A stretch of DNA of 64,000 nt from Carnegiea gigantea (Eukaryota; Streptophyta; Magnoliopsida; Caryophyllales; Cactaceae): positions 186,001-250,000 of the forward strand of contig JAKOGI010000001.1 of assembly GCA_029747015.1 (NCBI GenBank). The letters run 5' to 3'. Position 1 is the first letter of the stretch. Every line of letters begins with the position of its first letter. A program made the translations under genes and the position numbers. The notes under the pieces are model-generated. The model ran no database searches. It saw only the letters and a program-made list of their open reading frames with translations, and had not been told where the DNA came from. Positions 1 through 11,046 of the stretch are shown in pieces.

Positions 1-149
1 ATCTAGTTTTCTAATGATTGTTGATACGAAGTGTGAATCCTCGATGTGTATCACTAGTACGCAGAAGTCAGTTGATAATAGTAAACTGGTTGAGGGAATG
101 GATACCCCCTATTCAGAGTCTGTTCTTTTCATTGGGAAATATGGGTTAG

Positions 150-345
150 TAAATGGATAAAGTTGGTTGAAATTGGTTGAAATGTGTTGAAGTGTGTTGA
201 AGTAGGTTGATTTTTTTTTTTTTTTTAGTATGATGGGTAGACGTTGGTTAAAATAGTGAGAAGTTGGTTGAAGTTGGTTGAAGTTGATATTTTTTATTGA
301 AATTCATGAAATGGGTTGATGTAGGTTGAAATTGATTGAGGTTGG
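150..345. repeat. Degenerate GGTTGAA-type short repeat
   Basis: The motif GGTTGAA and variants such as TGTTGAAG and GGTTGATG recur about every 10 bases, interrupted by a T-run near 210-226. The copies are diverged and irregularly spaced, so this is not a clean microsatellite. It resembles other ~10-bp iterated blocks in this window (2455-2720, 9660-9800, 14630-14790, 33080-33240). It is not telomeric: the plant telomere unit is TTTAGGG. It may be the inside of a MITE, but I see no terminal repeats. Confidence 0.5.
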
Positions 346-582
346 TAAATTTGAATTTATCAACGAAAAGCACAGAGCCTAAATATTATCAAAGTACAAT
401 TTTTGAATTGGATGAAGAGGCTCTAGTACAAGAAAGGGAAGGTCTCATAAAAGATTGCTCAACCAAGTTACACAATGAAGCACTATGGAGTGTTCAAATG
501 AAACGAGTGTAATGAGATCTGTTTAGTGTGATAAGATCTTAGATGCCTGCAACTCTTTCTCAAAAGTCAGGTAAATTCACAA

Positions 583-1296
583 TTGGAGAATGAAAACAAT
601 GGTGGCCAAGAGCAATCCACAATTATTAGTGACTCAATCAGTAATTTTGTAAGCTATGTCAATGGCAATCCAATGGAGGAAAGCAACACGTATGAAACGG
701 AATATGCTAGGTTACACTTTTCAAGAGTAGCTAAGAAGATGGGCTATATAAGTGCTCTTAACATCACTGAGGAAGTTTGCATAATGACTGAGAAAGGCAA
801 AAGGGTTGAGTTTTTTGACAAGTGTTCAATGACTTACATAGTTGTTTGTGTTCGGCATAATTACAGTTCAAGTTCGAAGAATCATGCTATGGATGATGAC
901 ATTCAAGGGTTAGGGCATGAATCGATTGCTGCTAGTGACACCAACGTGGTTGACTCAGAAGTTTGTGCAACCCAAATGCAAGATAAAGGGGACATCATTG
1001 TCAATACTGCTCAATTTTCAGCTCAATATCAGAGTAGACTAGCAGGCATGAAACATCATAGATAGATGAGACATCACGTACGACGAAAGAAGAGATTCGT
1101 GAGGAAAGCTGAGAAGTCAACTATGGATAGCAAAAGGTCTACTTTTACGTTATTTAATTCTAACTCAATTGCTTGGTGTAGAGAGGAATGCAATGATGGA
1201 AGAGATTCAAGTGATGGATACGTAATGGATATCATCAAAGTCATCGTACTGTTGTCAATGAGACCCTTTGTGGAAAAAGAAACATCAACGTACTGA
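583..1296 (+). pseudogene. Unrecognised ORF with one in-frame stop
   Basis: One reading frame stays open from an ATG at 583 to 1296 apart from a single TAG at 1063-1065. The first part encodes 160 aa and the second would add 76 aa. The N-terminal part is acidic and polar and the second part is strongly basic (clustered Arg/Lys near its start). I recognise no domain. In another frame, roughly 360-510 also reads as a plausible polar peptide, so this could be the 3' part of a gene that runs off the left edge, or transposon-derived coding sequence with a nonsense mutation. No splice sites could be assigned with confidence. Confidence 0.3.
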
Positions 1297-2420
1297 GTTT
1301 GGAAGAAGATAAGATAATATTCAAGAACAGAGTTTCCCTGACAGAAAGTGGAGGTCTATGTACTATACCTTGTCATAGAATTCCTGCACTTTGTAGGTCA
1401 CCAAATATAGGTGTAGATTATTTTGTAACTTAACGGTAACGCTTTTATGTAACCATTGCTATTACTAGCACACTTGCATTACCTTATAGAAAAAAAGTTG
1501 TAAATCCTTTTTTTTGGATTTGTTGATAAAATTTATAAATCTACATACAATTCTACATTTATCAACTTTGATGATATGATTGTAAATATGTACACGGTGA
1601 TGATATGTGCCTTGTGACAAGATATTCTTAAATGTCACATCTTAACCTAAATCAATGTGTTTTATCATTTAAAATCAACAAGTTTTCCGTAATTGTAATT
1701 AACTTTGAATTGTAAAGTTTCAATATTCATTGGCAAGCACAAAATGAGATCCTATTCAGATCAATTCGATTCATAAAGACGTATCATAGTTATAATTCTA
1801 CATAAGGGAAAATTATGGATAAAAAAAGATAATTTCATACAATTTATAAGTTATAATACCTATCCTTATTTAATTATATATTTTTAATTTATTATTATTT
1901 AATTTATTATTATATATGATATATGATATATGACTAACCCAGCAAACGACACATGGGGGTCGGGACATGGCATACTCTCAAAGCGTAGGACTTCAAAGCC
2001 TAACTTCAAACATAATTAATTTTGAATTATCAAACTTATTGTTGATTAAATATACATTAATGTGACCGCTATAAAAAGATCATTAATAATTTCTTTACTA
2101 AATACTTTTAATTATTGTTGATATGAAAAACGATACTAGATATTAGAAGTTATTAATTTCATCTGTAAATCATATTTTAAAGTTTACTGTAACCCATTTT
2201 ATTGCATTAGAAACTTTAATTATTGATACATTAGAAACTTTAATTTGATAGTTTCTTAGTTATGTTTAAGCTAAAAATCTCTTTTTATGAAAACCTTAAG
2301 TATTTTTGATGTATCATATGGCTATTAAATTTTATAAGAAAATTTATCAGTTAGAAACTCAAGAAAAATTCTTGTACACCGTACAAGGATAAGGTGCTAA
2401 TTTTCCAGTTAAAACAAAAT
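1297..2420. other. AT-rich intergenic DNA
   Basis: No ORF of interest, no recognisable transposon termini and no RNA gene seen. The stretch is AT-rich with short runs of TATA/ATAT near 1870-1935. Confidence 0.5.
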
Positions 2421-2454
2421 ATTTAAGGGTTTGTTCATTTCAGCAGTTGCCAAA

Positions 2455-2720
2455 CTGTAATTACGTTCAATTGCTTTCAACCGCTTCTAATAGCTAAGCG
2501 AGTTAATCTCAATCGCTTCTAACTACTCTCAAACACTTGTAACTGCTCTCACCTGCTTACAGTCACTTGCAACTGCTCACGTTATTTTATAAACCTTAAT
2601 CCAATTGCTTTCCAACTACTCACAACTATTCACAACTACCTTCAACCGTTAATTACTAACTACAACTATTTTCAACTGCTTCTGATCATTCTCAACTGTT
2701 AACCACACCTTATAATCGCT
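2455..2720. repeat. Degenerate CAACTGCTC-type short repeat
   Basis: Variants of CAACTGCTC, CAACCGCTTC and CAACTATTC repeat about every 10 bases over some 260 bp. Copies differ from one another, so the array is old or built from a variable unit. It abuts the MITE-like unit that starts near 2727. On the opposite strand the unit reads GAGCAGTTG, close to the GGAGCAGTTT unit inside the MITE at 33054-33271. Confidence 0.5.
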
Positions 2721-2726
2721 AACAGT

Positions 2727-3055
2727 CGGTTTGGATTGAGAGGAGAGAAGGAAAGGGGAAGGAAATGAAGTTTAATGAATACTTATTCCCCTAATTTAGG
2801 AATATTAAATGATGGAAAAGAAAGGGAAATATTTCACCCTCATTTCCCCCTATTTTCCTCATTTTTATTTACTCTCAAAGTAAGAAAAAAGGAACAAAAA
2901 TAAAATATTTTTAATAATTCTCTTCTCTTTTCATTTATTCTCTATTACAAGATATTTAAATAAAATAAATACAAATTACTTTCTTTTCTTTTCCTAATCC
3001 TCCATTCACTTCCCTTCTCTTTCTCTTCGTTCCGTCCCTCTATTTCAATCCAAAT
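2727..3055. mobile_element. MITE-like unit with GTTTGGATTGA inverted ends
   Basis: The left end reads GGTTTGGATTGAGAGG and the right end, read on the complementary strand, ATTTGGATTGAAATAG: terminal inverted repeats matching over the core TTTGGATTGA. The inside is purine-rich on the left (GAAGG/GGAAA runs) and pyrimidine-rich on the right, so the two halves could fold on each other. Length (~330 bp) and lack of coding capacity fit a miniature inverted-repeat element. I could not define a target duplication, so superfamily is open. Confidence 0.5.
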
Positions 3056-3374
3056 AATGTATAAAAAAGAAGGGATCCAGAGAAGCACCTTTATCATTTT
3101 GCAATTTGCATGCATAATGCATTGAATACGCCCGAAGAAAAAAATGGGCCTGCTCCCCAGGCCCCACATTATATCATCACGTATCTCTTGCTGTAGCTTC
3201 CTGCTTGACCGCTTCCCGTTGCTCTCTGCTGCGACTCCCCGTCACGTATGGAAAAACAACGTAACCGAAACTCCCTCTCTTAAATGCCCCTCTTTCTCAA
3301 CCTTACTCTAACTCTCACCATCCCCATCATCTTCTTCTGCTAGAGTGGTTTGACAGAGCGGGAATCAGGAATTT

Positions 3375-6048
3375 ATGGCGTTCACAGACGCTGCCGCCGG
3401 CTCCTCAGCTGGTGCTCAGGACGACTCCGACGACATTTCCCTTTTCCTTCGCCATCTACTCCACCGCCCTTCGTCCTCCTCTTCATCACCGCATCCGCCG
3501 CCACCACCGCCGCTATCATCAGCATTACCCTCCACATCAACGCCGGTCATACCCACCTTCCCTCCCATGGGAGTGCATGCACCAGATCATCTCCTCCCCT
3601 GCTTCTCATCGCTTCCCATTTCCACCAACCGAAGCCACCTCCACCAACTCCCTACTCTATCTTCGATTTTCTCCGGTTCAGACCGGCTGACTGTCAACCG
3701 GACCTCCGACGACACGTTAACCGGCGTCGTTTTGACTTCACCGGCGGCGTACGGGTCGAATTTGTCGTCGGAGTCTCTCACCGGGTCGGGCCCGATGAGG
3801 AGCTTCGACAACGAGTACGGTGAAGAGTGCGATTGCGAAAGCGAGGTTTTCAAATTCATCTCTGTTCCTTCGCTACTTTTTGTTTGCCTGTTTCCCGAGA
3901 AAAACATGTGTTTCGTTTCTCGTAAATCCTTTGATTTTCTCGAGAAAACAAACGGACTATTCTGATATCCTCTCTCTCTCTCTCTCTCTCGTGAATCGTT
4001 TTTTGGTGGTGAAATGTGCAGGAGGCGCCGGAAGCGGTGGCGGAAGAGGCGGAGATGAAGGATCCGCCGCCGCGAAGTCAGTCCAAGCGAAGCAGAGCAG
4101 CTGAAGTTCACAATCTCTCCGAAAAGGTTACATAACTATTTCATCATCTGATTTTAACTTTAGTTATGAATTAAGTTCAAAAACTCTTACAGCAATTGTG
4201 ATTGTTTTTTTATTCGAATTTTGAGTTGAAAAATCTTCGTATTTGGCAGAGGAGGAGGAGCAGAATTAATGAGAAGATGAAAGCGTTGCAGAATTTAATT
4301 CCAAATTCCAACAAGGTGAGCGTTATCCTCTCTCTGTCTGTCTCTATGATTAGCTCAAAATCATAATGTGGAGATATTGATAATTTTTGTGTAAATTAAT
4401 AAATTTATGAGGGTAGACGGATAAGGCTTCAATGCTGGATGAAGCCATTGAATATCTGAAGCAGCTTCAATTGCAGGTCCAGGTAAGGATGCGGTTCTCA
4501 TCTTATCATGAAACTCTGCGTGTTTACAGTTTCATTATTTTATTTTATTTTGTTTTGTTTTGTTTTGTTTTGCTTTGCTGTGTCTCTATTTCTGTCTTCT
4601 GAATGAGGCCATTCCTTGCCTTTGAATGTATTAACAAGCCATCCAAATCCCTGAAGTTTCCATTTGTCCTCACTAATTGTCTTTTGGATTTTTTTCGATT
4701 TCGTTTACGACATGTTGTTCTCTGTAATTTTGAATTCCCTTTAAGATTCATGAAGACCAGGAATCAAGTTGAAATGGTGACTGAAATTGACAGATTTCAG
4801 CACACTACTATAAAACTGAATGATTTTCCCCAAAAGAAGCATGAAACATATTATGACATGAACAGCTTTCGATCTTGAAGAGTTAATGCGACTGAACCTC
4901 GAATTTCAGAGGTAACAATTGGCCCTGTTGGGTTGAGTTTCTTGTGACTTCCATCCTAGTATGCTGCACTACTGGGGTTGCTTTAGGAGATTGCTCGTAA
5001 GAGTTGACGAGAGCAACGACAACAAGAGTGAAGAAGAGTAGGGAAAATCAATCGTATACTTCAACTTGAATGTTAATTTAGAGCCAAAGAGAAAACAGGG
5101 TAAGATTAAATCAAATATGTTAGCCCATATTCCTGCCTCTCATTGCTCGCTTCTCGAACAAACCTTAGGAACTTGGATTAGCCCTTTCACCTAAAGGACA
5201 CATCTCATCATTCTAGCACCTTCTCTTCGCATTTGTGCTCACTCCCTATGCTAAGTATTTTAATCTGACGGTGATTGCATTTATTCCTTGTGTTATCTTG
5301 AGTTAAACACTGCAAATGTTGCCTACAATGAAATTGCAGATGCTGTCAATGAGGAATGGGTTGAGTTTGCATCCCATGTGTCTACCTGGAGTATCAGGGT
5401 TAATTCACCCTACCGAGCTTTCTCAAATGGGACTGGATTTTAGGAGCAGGGGTAGATCCCTTGATGTAAATGTGTCGAATGAGCTTACTACAATGCCGGC
5501 CAGATCTCATGCTGTGTTTAATACTGCCAAGCAATGTCTTTCTCCGACAAGACCATCGTTACCCAGTGTTGCATCTGTAATGAGCATAGATCCTTCATCC
5601 TACCGCACGGACTCATGTATCCAGGATAATTTTGGCCCTGTTCAGCTCCATAATTATACTCAGGTAAACTAAATAAAACCAAATATGTCAACCCTTTGAC
5701 TCTAAATTCATGCAATCTTTACATGTCTGCAATATGAAGGCTGTTTGTAGGAACCAGAATGCACCTCATGAGCAATTAGTTGCAAGCAGTACACACAACA
5801 AATCTCCAGGTGTGTTTCTTTACCTCACAATGCCTTTTTTGTGTTAATTTCTATTGGTTTGCATCTTAATTGGATGAAGTTGGCAATGCTGAATGACCTA
5901 AAGTTTGCATTTTGGGGGAAAAATTGAAACTGGAGTAGTGACAACAATGCCGCTTCCATTTGATACCCGAGACTCAGATGTGAAAGGGAAAAACACTCTT
6001 GAGGCGCAAACTCAGCAAAAGTATGGGCTACAGGAGATGCTCCCGTAG
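3375..6048 (+). CDS. SPATULA-like bHLH transcription factor
   Basis: Nuclear DNA-binding regulator; SPT/ALC relatives control carpel, fruit and seedling growth (family knowledge). Coding exons 3375-3845, 4022-4126, 4250-4315, 4417-4482, 5340-5663, 5740-5809 and 5936-6048 join in frame to 404 aa. Visible: an N-terminal motif DDISLFLRHLL (about residues 18-28) like the SPT amphipathic helix; a Ser/Pro-rich stretch (31-55); an acidic segment (about 150-171); then a bHLH (about 182-236) spanning exons 2-4. Its basic region carries the H187-E191-R195 triad typical of E-box/G-box binders. Right after the helix, MLSMRNGLSLHPMCLPG is the SPT/ALC-type conserved block. The C-terminal PLPFDTRDSD also matches family ends. 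Intron 4 is long (857 bp). The last two junctions are the least certain: exon 7 has a poor polypyrimidine tract and exon 6 a competing acceptor. SPT and ALC orthology cannot be separated here. Confidence 0.9.
3970..3990 (+). repeat. (CT)n microsatellite in SPT-like intron 1
   Basis: A short uninterrupted CT run lies about 30 bases before the acceptor of intron 1 and can serve as part of its polypyrimidine tract. Confidence 0.85.
4536..4579 (+). repeat. Pentanucleotide repeat in SPT-like intron 4
   Basis: TTTTA units change into TTTTG units and end in TTTGC, about nine units in all, near the 5' end of intron 4. Confidence 0.7.
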
Positions 6049-6574
6049 CATGTTTTGGTACAGAAAAAGGCTGAAGTTCTTCCTGTGATTTCGATCGGTA
6101 TAAGTTGTCTATTGATGATATTTTTTTTTACTTTTTAGGGCACCATGTATGTTTCTGTATCATGTCCTGTTTTATTCCTCTGCATGTTGACAGGTTGAAT
6201 GTCGCAACTTCCGGTCTCAAGATGAGAGGCTGACCATAAAGTGATGAGCAAGAGAGAAGGATCACAGTGTGACTTAGCTTACATAGATCAACGCTCGGAC
6301 ATGTATGTATATTTAAACCTTTTTAGCAGGAAGTAGCATTAGAAGCAAATTCCCTGTCAGAGGCAGATCGTCTCAGAAAACAAGCTATCCTCAGATTTAG
6401 AACTGTATAAGCCCTGTGAGAAATATAGGGTTCATCTCTGTTTATGCTGTGCAATCTGTGTTTGAAGACCAAGTTATCAGAAAGACAAAATAGTGTGGTT
6501 TTTTAGAGTTGTCTTAAGTTGATAATGTGGTTATCATGTGGTGGACATAGTGCACAAACAGAAGCCGTGTGTTG

Positions 6575-6580
6575 AATAAA
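6575..6580 (+). terminator. Candidate polyadenylation signal, SPT-like gene
   Basis: AATAAA about 530 bases past the stop codon. No closer canonical signal was noticed; a 3' UTR this long is plausible but unproven. Confidence 0.35.
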
Positions 6581-6599
6581 GTACTTATGAGATATACCA

Positions 6600-7109
6600 T
6601 AGGAAAATGAGACCAACATTGGAGGAATTGTACTGCTAGGGAGGAAAGGAGCGTGCAACTAGTTGTCAGACTTTATGCATGTTTTGATGCTGTTTTCTAG
6701 TGGGCCACTGATAGGGGTGTTGCCAAATGGCAAGCTGTCTGTACTTTTAAAATCGATAATAAGATTAGTAGACGTGCGAGCTAGCCCTCCAAGCGAGTGC
6801 CCACTGCCCTTTTTGTACTTTCAATGCAAGCACGAATTACCCATCAATGGATGCAATCCAACCCAGTATCTATATTTATGCTGTGTCCTTGTATTATTTG
6901 TTTGGATCACCAAGTGGTCTACGTGCTTATTTCTAATGTTGATGGTTCTTTCGGGGTTATTATGGCCCTGTGTTTTTTCTGCATTTGGGAGAATTTAGCT
7001 TTTAGCTCACAATTTGTATTTATTTATATCTGTTTACATTTTCTTAAATCTTCTTTTATTTTTTGTAACATTCAACTTATTATCTATTTTTGTCCTCATA
7101 TTCATAGAA

Positions 7110-7144
<35 letters not shown>

Positions 7145-7800
7145 ATCAACATGAAAAATATTACAGTTTTTTTATGAATAAAATATTTTTATACACTTAG
7201 AAACAGAATTTAGCGATGGCAATTAATATTTAACTTTCGACATAAAGCATACATATCTGCCATGATAGAGAAAATATGTCAAAATGTTTTAAAATTATAT
7301 ACAAAAATCACATTTATACTTGAGTTTCGATGTGAATCATGCATGAAAATAGTCAAAGTGTAAGTGACGGAAGTATTTTAGCTATTTTATTTATAAGTTT
7401 ATCCATGATAACTTGGTTGCTATCATTGTACAATTAAACATTAGAATGAACTTAATTTCAAAATGTTTAATTCAAATACGATTTTATTTTTAGGACTTTA
7501 TTCAATTTTGTTGAGAAAAACTGTTATTTTTTTGATTTACTTATAAGGAGGTGAAACTAATGCTAATACCAAAAAATCACCTCAACTGTAGAACATATTT
7601 GGTTCTACATATTTTTCGGTTTGAATTTATCTTATTGATATTTAATTGACTTGTATAAATGTTTATTTTTATTAATTATGTTATTTCAGTACTATTTTTT
7701 ATTATTTAAAATGATAATCGTAGAAAAATAAAATTTTTTTGTAATGTTAAAATATAATTTGTTTAGTGATGTTGTAAATTTTTTTTCATAAATATCAATA
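6600..7800. other. AT-rich intergenic DNA with TA/CA microsatellite
   Basis: No gene seen. A (TA)n run directly followed by (CA)n lies at about 7111-7142. ORFs here have no recognisable domains and are AT-rich chance frames. Confidence 0.5.
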
Positions 7801-9590
7801 CAACAACAACTCCCAGTGTGTATCCCACTTTCGCGGGATCTGGGGAGATCCAAATGTAGGCAATTTTATCTCTACCAGCATTTCTACCCATAGAGAGACT
7901 GATTCTAAGAGACCCACAAAAATTAATTTTTGAGAAAACAATTTATAGAAGAAAGGTTTTGAGAAAACATTTTATGGGGAAAGCTAAGTGTAATTAACAG
8001 TGAAAAAAAATAAAAAAAAGGTGGCAGTAATTATGTAACCATAAGTGCAACAGAGCAGAGGGAGATACTGTACCCTAACAACCAGAAACAGGCAAACGTT
8101 GTCTCTTTTCAGATGCAAGAACTACCTGCATGCAAACATAACATACGAAGAAACCGCAACCAGACACATTCTACTGCCACCGAGTGACTAACTACGAGGC
8201 TAACTCTCTGCGCTCTAAGATCTTAATCCTATCCCGCCATAATCTCCTATCTTGAGCCAAGTCCTCCGTTAACCGTACAACTTTCAAGTCCTCTCTAATC
8301 ACCTCATCCAAACTTTTCTTTGTTCGGCCCCTCCCTCTTTTGCCTTCGGGGATGTTGATCCTCTCACACCTCCTCACTGGAGCGTCCACACTCCTCATCT
8401 GCACATGGCCAAACCATCGGAGTCTTCTTTCTTTCAACTTATCTTTGAGGGGAGCTACTTTAACTAATTTCCTGATTACACCGTTTCTAATTATGTTTAT
8501 TCTCGTATAACCGCACATCCACCTAATCATACGCATCTCTTGCACCATCAACCTCTGAACCTGCGCCTTTTTTAGGGGCCAATATTCCGATTCATAAAGA
8601 ACTGCCGGTCTAACTGCCATACGATAGACTCTGCTTTTTAATTCAAGGGGCACTCTCTTATCACATAACACACCTGAGGTAAACTTTCATTTTTGTCAGC
8701 CCACCTTTATTCGCTGGTTAATATCTTCGTCAATATCCCCATTCTGCTGAATGATTGAGCCTATATACTTAAACTTATCAACCTTAGGTGTCGGCCTCCC
8801 ATCCAGGGTGACTTCTCCCCCCGCATCCACCCTTCCACTAAAACAGTAATGAAGGTATTCCGTTTTCGATCTACTAACTCTAAACCTCTAGATTTCAGAG
8901 TATACCTCTATCGCTCCAACTTGTCATTAACTTCCCGTCTGGTCTCATCAATAAGAACAATGTCATCTGCAAATAGCATACACCAAGGTAACTCATCTTG
9001 AATCTCTCTTGTAAGTTTTTCCATAACTAGAGTGAAAAGAAACGGGGTTAAGACGGAACCCTAATGCAGGCCCATATCAACGGAGAAGACATTTGTGACC
9101 CCTCATAGCGTCCTAACACTCGTCCTACGTCCCTCATATATTTCTTCAATAACTCGAATATACACGGGCGATACTCCTTTCTTTTCCAGGCAACTTCATA
9201 ATACTTCCCGCAGAACTCTATCATATACTTATTTCAAGTCAATGAACACCATATGGAGATCCACCTTTCTATCTCTGTACAAACCCATGAGCCTTCTAAG
9301 GAGGTAAATCGCCTCTAAGGTTGATCTGTCTGGTATAAAACCAAATTGGTTCTCTGAGATCGAAACATCCTTCTGCAACCTCCTCTCAATCATTCTCTCC
9401 TATAACTTCATAGTGTGATTGAGCAACTTTACACCCCTAAAATTATTACAGTCCTGAATATCACCTTTGTTCTTGTACAGAGGGATGACTGTATAAGACA
9501 TCCGTTCTTTGGGCATCTTAGCGGTCCTAAAAATAACATTGAAAAGGACCGTTAGCCACGCTAATCCTTCTTCACCCAAACACTTTCAAA
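7801..9590 (-). mobile_element. 5'-truncated RTE-type LINE
   Basis: On the minus strand this is the 3' part of a non-LTR retrotransposon. It begins (about 9590) inside the reverse transcriptase with recognisable pieces such as NQFGFIP and LHMVFIDLK, interrupted by stops and frameshifts. It ends in a 159-aa open stretch (8192-8671) corresponding to the C-terminal region after the RT, with motifs RPAVLYESEYWPLKK, RWFGHVQMR and KRGRGRTKKSLDEVIREDL. The 3' tail ends in a hairpin-like TTTCGCGGGA segment and a short TTG repeat (CAACAACAAC at 7801 on +), typical of RTE-clade plant LINEs, which end in short tandem repeats rather than long poly(A). It is clearly homologous to the larger copy at 55440-58826. 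It is inactive. Confidence 0.88.
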
Positions 9591-9659
9591 AAAAAAAAAT
9601 TCAATTATACATGCAATTAAACCAACAATTATACATGCAATTTCTAAAAATTATGATAT

Positions 9660-9800
9660 ATAACTTTTTAATAATTCAATAGCTTCTTACATCAATTCTT
9701 GCAGCTCCTTACAGCGTCTTATAGCTCCTTATATCTTTTTATAACTCCTTATATATTTTTATAGCTTTTTACAGCTCTTTACATTTTCTTACAATTTATA
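9660..9800. repeat. Degenerate AGCTCCTTAC-type short repeat
   Basis: About a dozen diverged copies of a ~10-13-base unit (AGCTCCTTAC, ACTCCTTATAT, AGCTTTTTAC). A closely similar block occurs in intron 5 of the NAPRT gene at 14630-14790. Confidence 0.5.
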
Positions 9801-11046
9801 TATGTATTTTATCGCAAAAAAAAAGACCCTATATTTTTTTTTTTCCTTAGTTATGTCTTTAGCGTATATAATCCAAAGCTAAGAATGTAAGAATCATATT
9901 TTTGAACGTCACATTGCTCTATTGTAACCGTGTAACGCAGTTAGAGCAAATAGCTACAGGCACAACAAGCAATGTAATATGAAGGAAAGGAGTATAATTG
10001 TATAACTGGTATTACTTTTTGGTTTATTTTGCTAATTGAGGAACACTTATTTCACTGGTTATCAAAAACCTACCTCAAAATGTGAACCAAACTCTTATAT
10101 TCAAATGTCCATAGGTACAATTTTTACTTGTTAATTTAAAGGATAACTTTTTTATCAAAATAATGTGTATAATAGACCTTTAGTTTCTTCCTCCTATACA
10201 TAAACATGTACAGTATATTATTTTTTTTCTCCTATGACTAGTAAAAAATAAAAATAAAAATTATGCACATAAATTAAAATCTTGTTGGCAAGTGTAGTCT
10301 CAGAGGCTATATTTCTACAGTCTTCCCATTCAAAATTTGAAACATTTTTAAGCATTTTTTCAATGGTTGATGCGATGGACTACTATATCATTACCAATAT
10401 TATTTATTTTATGATCTGGCAAGAGTTTTTTTTTTTTTTTTTGGATTTTAGATCCTTAATTTCACTGGAATCGAGTTACAATTGGCCTAATAAAAAGTAG
10501 AACTCTTGGATCATAGATTTTTTTCGTTCACTGACCTCGAACCTAAGGCCTTAATTAATGAAAACAAGTACTAAATCACTTGAACCAACTAATGTCGATG
10601 ATAAGAGGGGTTTTACCATCATATTCTAACAAAAGAAAAAGGTTGTTTTACAATTAATGATTTGATTTTTTGGTCATTAGTCGTAGGATTTATTTCAACA
10701 TTACTACATTAGATAAGTCAAAATTTCTACTATTGAATTAAAAAAGTTGCAGATTAGCAGCCAGATACAGCACCATCGGACAAAGAAAACATGCTCCAGG
10801 ATTGAGAAAAGCCACCCAAAAAAAAAAAAAAAAAAAGGTGAAACGAATGGAGGCGTGGAATTCTGAAGAAACGACGCAAGTGTCCCAGATCATCATCATC
10901 TAGCCTACAACCTACTCTGGTGTGCTTCTCGTTCATATTCCATTCGTATATACGTTGTTCATTCATTCATTTATCTCGAATGCAATCCTATCTATTCTGA
11001 AACACAGAATTTGAATTTGAAACCCTAGAATTTGGGATTGGAATCC
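9801..11046. other. Intergenic DNA upstream of NAPRT
   Basis: No gene, RNA gene or transposon terminus seen. The last ~100 bases before 11047 presumably contain the NAPRT 5' UTR and core promoter, but I see no convincing TATA box. Confidence 0.45.

Noticed and set aside
150..345. Interstitial telomere-like repeat (GGTTGAA)
   Set aside because: The unit is not TTTAGGG or a simple variant and is irregularly spaced.
3350..4111. Overlapping ORFs on both strands over SPT-like exon 1
   Set aside because: GC-rich exon 1 leaves other frames open by chance; only the frame from 3375 joins correctly to the bHLH exons.
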